The notes below the pieces were generated by a model that saw nothing but the letters and a program-made list of their open reading frames with translations, was not told where the DNA came from and did not search any database. A program made the translations under genes and the position numbers. A stretch of 55,997 nucleotides of DNA. It comes from Mycetocola sp. GTDB taxonomy: Bacteria > Actinomycetota > Actinomycetes > Actinomycetales > Microbacteriaceae. Shown here one piece after another: positions 52,221 to 55,997 of this stretch (position 1 is its first letter; every line of letters begins with the position of its first letter). The stretch covers positions 1 through 55,997 of the forward strand of contig NZ_JAODMP010000006.1 in NCBI RefSeq assembly GCF_025464835.1, written 5' to 3'.

Positions 52221-53231
52221 CTAGGGGACGGAGATCGCCGCGAAGATCGCGTCGATGATCGTCTCGGGTTCGACGTCGTCGGCGGCCGCCTCGAAGCCCA
52301 GGATCAGGCGGTGTCTGAGCACCTGGTGCCGGAAGAATTTGACGTCCTCCGGGATGACATGCTCCCGTCCGTTCAGCAGAGCGAGGGCACGCGCGACGGC
52401 GCTGAAAGCGATCGAGGCTCGCGGGCTTGCGCCGTACTGGATGTAACCGGCGAGGTCAGGGGCAAGGTACTGGTCGGCGTTCCGGGAGACGAAAACAGCC
52501 TGGACGATGTAGTTGAGGATCGATGGGTCCAGGTAGACCCGTCGGACAAGCGACTGAAGGAACAGCACGTCGTCGATCGACGCGGAGGCAAGCACAGGCG
52601 CCGATTCGTCGTAGATGCCGGCATTGACCCGGCGAACGATCTCCGCCTCCTCGGTCAGGCTCGGATAGTCCAGATTCTCCTTGATCAGGAACCTGTCCAG
52701 TTGCGCCTCGGGCAGGTGATAGGTGCCTTCCTGCTCGATCGGGTTCTGCGTCGCCAGAACCAGGAACGGCTGCGGAAGGCGATAGTTGACTCCGCCGATC
52801 GAGGTCTGGCGCTCCTGCATCGCTTCGAGCATGGCCGACTGGGTTTTCGCGCTTGACCGGTTGATCTCGTCGAGCAGCACGAAGTTCGCGTGGACGGGGC
52901 CGAGCTGCGTGTCGAAACGTCCTGTCGCCGGATCGTAAATCTGGGTTCCGATGATGTCGGATGGCAGCAGATCCGGCGTGCACTGGATTCGCTTGAATCG
53001 CGCCTGGACGGCTTCGGCGATCGACTCGGCTGCCGTCGTCTTGGCGAGGCCTGGCACACTCTCGAGCAGAACGTGCCCGCCGGTCATCAGCGCGACGAGA
53101 AGGCTGGTGCGAAGACTGGACTGCCCGACGACCTTCGCACCGTAGGCCCGAACGATCGTTGTGAGGATGTCATGGGCACGCGCGAGCTCGGCCGGCTGTA
53201 CCGGCGTGCTGGGTTCTGCGGTCAGGGTCAC
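52221..53231 (-). CDS. MoxR-family AAA ATPase
   Basis: 336 residues from GTG at 53231, which has GGGAGAA seven bases upstream; a GTG at 53279 has no ribosome site. Walker A is altered but typical for MoxR (VLLESVPGLAKTTAAE), with Walker B LLDEINRSS, the sensor TQNPIEQEGTYHLPEAQLDRF and the lid domain. MoxR proteins act as chaperone-like ATPases with VWA-domain partners, here encoded downstream. It is the first gene of the six-gene operon. Confidence 0.92.
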   Translation of the reverse strand: MTLTAEPSTPVQPAELARAHDILTTIVRAYGAKVVGQSSLRTSLLVALMTGGHVLLESVPGLAKTTAAESIAEAVQARFKRIQCTPDLLPSDIIGTQIYDPATGRFDTQLGPVHANFVLLDEINRSSAKTQSAMLEAMQERQTSIGGVNYRLPQPFLVLATQNPIEQEGTYHLPEAQLDRFLIKENLDYPSLTEEAEIVRRVNAGIYDESAPVLASASIDDVLFLQSLVRRVYLDPSILNYIVQAVFVSRNADQYLAPDLAGYIQYGASPRASIAFSAVARALALLNGREHVIPEDVKFFRHQVLRHRLILGFEAAADDVEPETIIDAIFAAISVP

Positions 53232-53286
53232 GGCAGGCTTCTCCCGGGAAGTCGCGCGGGGAGCACCGTTGCCGCCCACGATCCGG

Positions 53287-53766
53287 TCAGTCTAATCGAC
53301 GGGATACGCCAGCCCGCTGGGAATTTGCCGCTCTGATACGTTCGCGCGTTCCTGCCTCGCCCGGCGTGCCGCGGGGCCGGTCACGCGAGAAACGGCACCA
53401 CGTCGAACCCGCGGCGGGCGGAGGAGACAACAGGGACGCCAGGTCCGCCACAGGTCCTGGGCCGGCGGACTCCCAATCGATGAGCACGGTTCCCCGTCCG
53501 TCGAGAACACGTTCACGCCGACTGCGTCGTGATGGCACAGCGTGTGCGGCAGCGATTCGAGGATCTTGCGGATCCGATGCTGCGAAACGACGAGCCGCTC
53601 GATCCGGCCGAGCCGTGACGAGCACGGCAACCGCAATCAGGTTCCCGAGATCGTGTCCCTGTGCCTGCATCGCCCAGTTCTCGGTTCCCTGCTGGTACGG
53701 CCACGGCGCCAGAAGGCCGAGCAGACGGGCGATGACCACGAGGGCAGGAATGACCACGGATGCCAT
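53287..53766 (-). pseudogene. Remnants of a phosphotransferase gene and of a membrane-protein gene
   Basis: Two unrelated relics lie in tandem. At 53590-53766 is a short membrane-protein N-terminus (PALVVIARLLGLLAPWPYQQG, then QGHDLGNLIAVAVLV). After it come pieces of an APH-type phosphotransferase in two frames: LESLPHTLCHHDAVGVNVFS around 53510-53570, and RGTVLIDWESAGPGPVADLASLL around 53430-53495. These hold the HxD-like catalytic loop and the metal-binding Asp motif, split by a frameshift. The rest of both genes is missing, so no functional product is expected. The remainder of 53232-53835 shows nothing else. Confidence 0.7.
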
Positions 53767-53835
53767 GAGACGCGACGTTCTCCGCGGTCGCCGGCGCAGG
53801 CCGGACGTGGCACGACGGCCAGCGGGAGCGCCGGG

Positions 53836-54249
53836 TCACTCCGAGATCTCGGCGACCGTCTCACCCACGTCGGTGGGGTTGAGCGACAGAGCGACATCCG
53901 CCTGGGAAAGCATCCCTACCAGGGTGTGCCCGTCAATGACAGGGAGACGGCGGACCTGGTGTTTCTCCATCGTGCGGAGTGCCTCGGCGGCATCGTCATC
54001 AGCGCCGATCGTGACGGGTTTGCCTTGGGCGAATGACCCTGCCGTCGCCGACGACGGGTCACCGGACGCGGCGATGCATTTCACGACGATGTCTCGGTCG
54101 GTCAGCATGCCGTGCAACCGGCCGTCCTCACCACAAATAGGCAACGCCCCCACATCCAGGTCGCGCATCTTCTGTGCGGCCGTCACGAGGTTGTCGTTCT
54201 CCCCGATGCACTCGGCGCCCGGCGTCATGATCTCGCGTGCGGTAACCAT
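53836..54249 (-). CDS. CBS domain-containing protein
   Basis: 137 residues consisting of two CBS motifs: about 1-60 (REIMTPGAECIGEND, LDVGALPICGEDGRLHGMLTDRDIV) and about 75-130 (PVTIGADDDAAEALRTMEKHQVRRLPVIDG). It is a stand-alone Bateman module of the size of mycobacterial Hrp1. Such proteins sense adenine nucleotides or stress; the ligand is unknown here. There is no membrane part. Confidence 0.9.
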   Translation of the reverse strand: MVTAREIMTPGAECIGENDNLVTAAQKMRDLDVGALPICGEDGRLHGMLTDRDIVVKCIAASGDPSSATAGSFAQGKPVTIGADDDAAEALRTMEKHQVRRLPVIDGHTLVGMLSQADVALSLNPTDVGETVAEISE

Positions 54250-54535
54250 GATCTGTGATTCCTTTCCGTTCGTCTGGCCCGCAACGTTACGCCTCAGGGG
54301 CGACTCCGGTGAGTCCTTGACATCTCCAGATCACGGACTCTTCCACCCCGGCTCGGCGCGCGCACGTCGCGGGCTGGAAGCCTCTGCCACACAAAGGCGT
54401 CCGCTCCCTCTCGACAGGTCCCTCGGGGGCCGCATACCGTAGGAAGCGCTACGGATTGTGCTCGCGCGGTGACCGGCTGTCCCAGATTCGGTTCTTCTCG
54501 ACGAGCCGGATCCGAGCCGGATAGAGAGGATGACG
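54250..54535. other. Intergenic region between the CBS gene and the small acidic protein
   Basis: The starts on either side are divergent, so both promoters must be here. I see no gene, no clear operator and no strong hairpin in these 286 bases. Confidence 0.4.
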
Positions 54536-54727
54536 ATGACTCCAAACGCGGGTAAGGCCGATTTCGGAGGGCCGAAGGAACGTGAAGGGATGAAGGGCAA
54601 CTCACCCGATGACCTGCCCCTCCGTGACGGGCACAACGAGGAGCCGGATGTGCCGAGCGCCCAGGAGGCGATGGAGGAGGCCGGTCTGCTCGACGGCCAG
54701 GACAGCGACACGGACCGGGCGCCGTAG
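54536..54727 (+). CDS. Small acidic hypothetical protein
   Basis: 63 residues, hydrophilic and acidic, rich in Gly, Asp, Glu and Pro (PREGMKG-like start, then AQEAMEEAGLLDGQ). It has no hydrophobic core and is probably disordered. AGAGAGG stands six bases before ATG 54536, which decides the start over an ATG two codons earlier. It converges on ispG with a small hairpin between. No family recognised. Confidence 0.55.
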   Translation: MTPNAGKADFGGPKEREGMKGNSPDDLPLRDGHNEEPDVPSAQEAMEEAGLLDGQDSDTDRAP

Positions 54728-54741
54728 CGCGGCGACAGACT

Positions 54742-54757
54742 CGTCAGCCCGCTGACG
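54742..54757. terminator. Small hairpin between convergent genes
   Basis: CGTCAG and CTGACG pair around a CCCG loop in the 44-bp gap between the small acidic gene and ispG. There is no U tract; it may serve both directions. Confidence 0.4.
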
Positions 54758-54771
54758 GACTCGTCAACAAG

Positions 54772-55926
54772 CTAACTGACGCTGACGACGGGAGCGCCGA
54801 GCGATGTGTCGCTCGGCGGCATTTCGGCGGCGAGTCGGTTGGCCTCCTCGATGAGCGTTGCGACGATCTCGGACTCGGGAACGGTCTTGATGACCTCTCC
54901 TTTGACGAAGATCTGACCCTTGCCGTTGCCGGACGCGACACCGAGGTCCGCTTCGCGGGCTTCGCCCGGACCGTTCACGACGCATCCCATCACGGCGACG
55001 CGGAGGGGAACGGTCATGCCTTCGAGGCCGGCAGTGACGTCGTCAGCGAGCTTGTACACGTCGACCTGGGCCCGTCCGCAGCTCGGGCATGACACGATCT
55101 CGAGCTTGCGTTCACGCAGGTTCAGCGACTGCAGGATCTGCAGGCCCACCTTGATCTCCTCGGCGGGCGGGGCGCTGAGCGAGACGCGGATGGTGTCGCC
55201 GATGCCCTCGGACAGCAGAATGCCGAACGCCGTCGCGCTCTTGATGGTGCCCTGGAATGCCGGGCCGGCCTCGGTTACCCCGAGGTGGAGGGGCCAGTCG
55301 CCACGCTCGGCGAGCAGCCGGTAGGCCTTCACCATGACGATCGGGTCGTTGTGCTTGACCGAGATCTTGAAGTCGTGGAAGTCGTGCTCTTCGAACAGAC
55401 TTGCCTCCCAGACGGCGCTCTCAACGAGCGCCTCAGGGGTTGCCTTGCCGTACTTCTGCAGCAGGCGGGGATCGAGTGAGCCTGCATTCACGCCGATCCG
55501 GATCGAGACGTCAGCGGCTTTCGCGCGGCGGGCGATCTCGGCGATCTGGTCGTCGAACTTGCGGATGTTCCCTGGGTTGACCCGCACGGCGGCGCAACCG
55601 GCGTCGATGGCCGCGTATACATAGTTCGGCTGGAAGTGGATGTCTGCGATGACCGGGATCTGGCTCTTCTTCGCGATGATCGGAAGCGCTTCGGCGTCGT
55701 CACGGCTGGGCACGGCGACACGGACGATGTCACAGCCGGATGCCGTCAACTCGGCGATCTGCTGGAGCGTCGCGTTGATGTTCGGCGTCGGTGTCGTCGT
55801 CATCGACTGGACGCTGACAGGAGCGTCGCCTCCGACGAGAACCTTGCCGACCTTGATCTGGCGGGTTTTCCGACGGGGAGCGAGGGTTTCGGGGACCTTG
55901 GGCATTCCCAAATTAACTGCTGGCAC
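54772..55926 (-). CDS. ispG: 4-hydroxy-3-methylbut-2-enyl diphosphate synthase (flavodoxin)
   Basis: 384 residues, normal for the two-domain bacterial GcpE. The N-terminal TIM barrel ([34 protein letters not shown]) is followed by the C-terminal domain with the [4Fe-4S] cysteines in [10 protein letters not shown] and [17 protein letters not shown]. It catalyses the sixth step of the MEP isoprenoid pathway. The 71 bases upstream to the right edge hold no gene start that can be judged. Confidence 0.95.
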   Translation of the reverse strand: MPAVNLGMPKVPETLAPRRKTRQIKVGKVLVGGDAPVSVQSMTTTPTPNINATLQQIAELTASGCDIVRVAVPSRDDAEALPIIAKKSQIPVIADIHFQPNYVYAAIDAGCAAVRVNPGNIRKFDDQIAEIARRAKAADVSIRIGVNAGSLDPRLLQKYGKATPEALVESAVWEASLFEEHDFHDFKISVKHNDPIVMVKAYRLLAERGDWPLHLGVTEAGPAFQGTIKSATAFGILLSEGIGDTIRVSLSAPPAEEIKVGLQILQSLNLRERKLEIVSCPSCGRAQVDVYKLADDVTAGLEGMTVPLRVAVMGCVVNGPGEAREADLGVASGNGKGQIFVKGEVIKTVPESEIVATLIEEANRLAAEMPPSDTSLGAPVVSVS

Positions 55927-55997
55927 GGTGCCATCCTACGCCGGGCGCCCTGAGCGCTTGCCGACCGCTCATCCCGTGATCAGAGCGACCAGCGCCC

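Overview
The window is high-GC DNA with a compact, mostly minus-strand gene layout. A mycoredoxin, a mycothiol-dependent-type enzyme, a SARP regulator, an IniB-type protein, a DUF2207 relic and the order proS-nusA-ylxR-infB-rbfA all point to an actinobacterium, most likely Microbacteriaceae (Cryobacterium/Leifsonia/Salinibacterium-like). The family placement is inference from gene content. No rRNA, tRNA, CRISPR array, IS element or prophage was found.

1-5.8 kb: an Ini-like module on the minus strand: an Hsp70-type actin-fold ATPase with a membrane anchor and Pro/Thr-rich tail, a large P-loop/LuxR regulator, and an IniB-domain protein with about thirty Asp-Asn-Ser triplets that runs off the left edge. 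5.9-11.5 kb: phosphodiesterase, divergent purine- and uracil-type NCS2 permeases, an intergenic tandem duplication, and a PiT phosphate transporter with a small membrane partner and a possible PHO box. 11.6-12.8 kb: a badly decayed DUF2207 membrane-protein gene. 12.8-22.8 kb: aldo/keto reductase, protease II, phosphofructokinase, mycoredoxin, a SNF2 helicase, and a copper ATPase behind a CsoR-like operator.

22.8-28.2 kb is the most unusual part. Two short paralogous peptides (61 and 67 aa) sharing an ELLPxxETL motif lie between a small SARP regulator and an 829-aa protein. That protein joins a PqqD-like domain, a membrane M50 (HELGH) protease and a MinD/ParA ATPase. Tandem GTTAY repeats at 11-bp period, the spacing SARPs recognise, occur in front of the peptide genes and again in front of the adjacent glycerophosphodiesterase. 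A strong hairpin separates the two peptide genes. I do not recognise this as a named system; it looks like a SARP-controlled ribosomally made peptide cluster without the usual modifying enzymes or ABC exporter.

28.3-34.9 kb: a DUF2332 gene with an internal deletion, then a deoxyribose/aldehyde operon (SorC/DeoR-type regulator, deoC, aldehyde dehydrogenase, half-length aldehyde dehydrogenase) behind a perfect 16-bp palindrome, and an MFS transporter. 35-41.3 kb: MDMPI-type protein, ribF, two small membrane proteins, truB, panE, a kinase-like protein without its P-loop lysine, and mutY. 41.3-48 kb: translation block rbfA, infB, ylxR, nusA, proS, with no rimP in its usual slot. 48.1-53.2 kb: a tightly overlapping MoxR-DUF58-small membrane protein-VWA-VWA-TPR operon. 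53.3-56 kb: remnants of a phosphotransferase and a membrane protein, a CBS protein, a small acidic protein and ispG.
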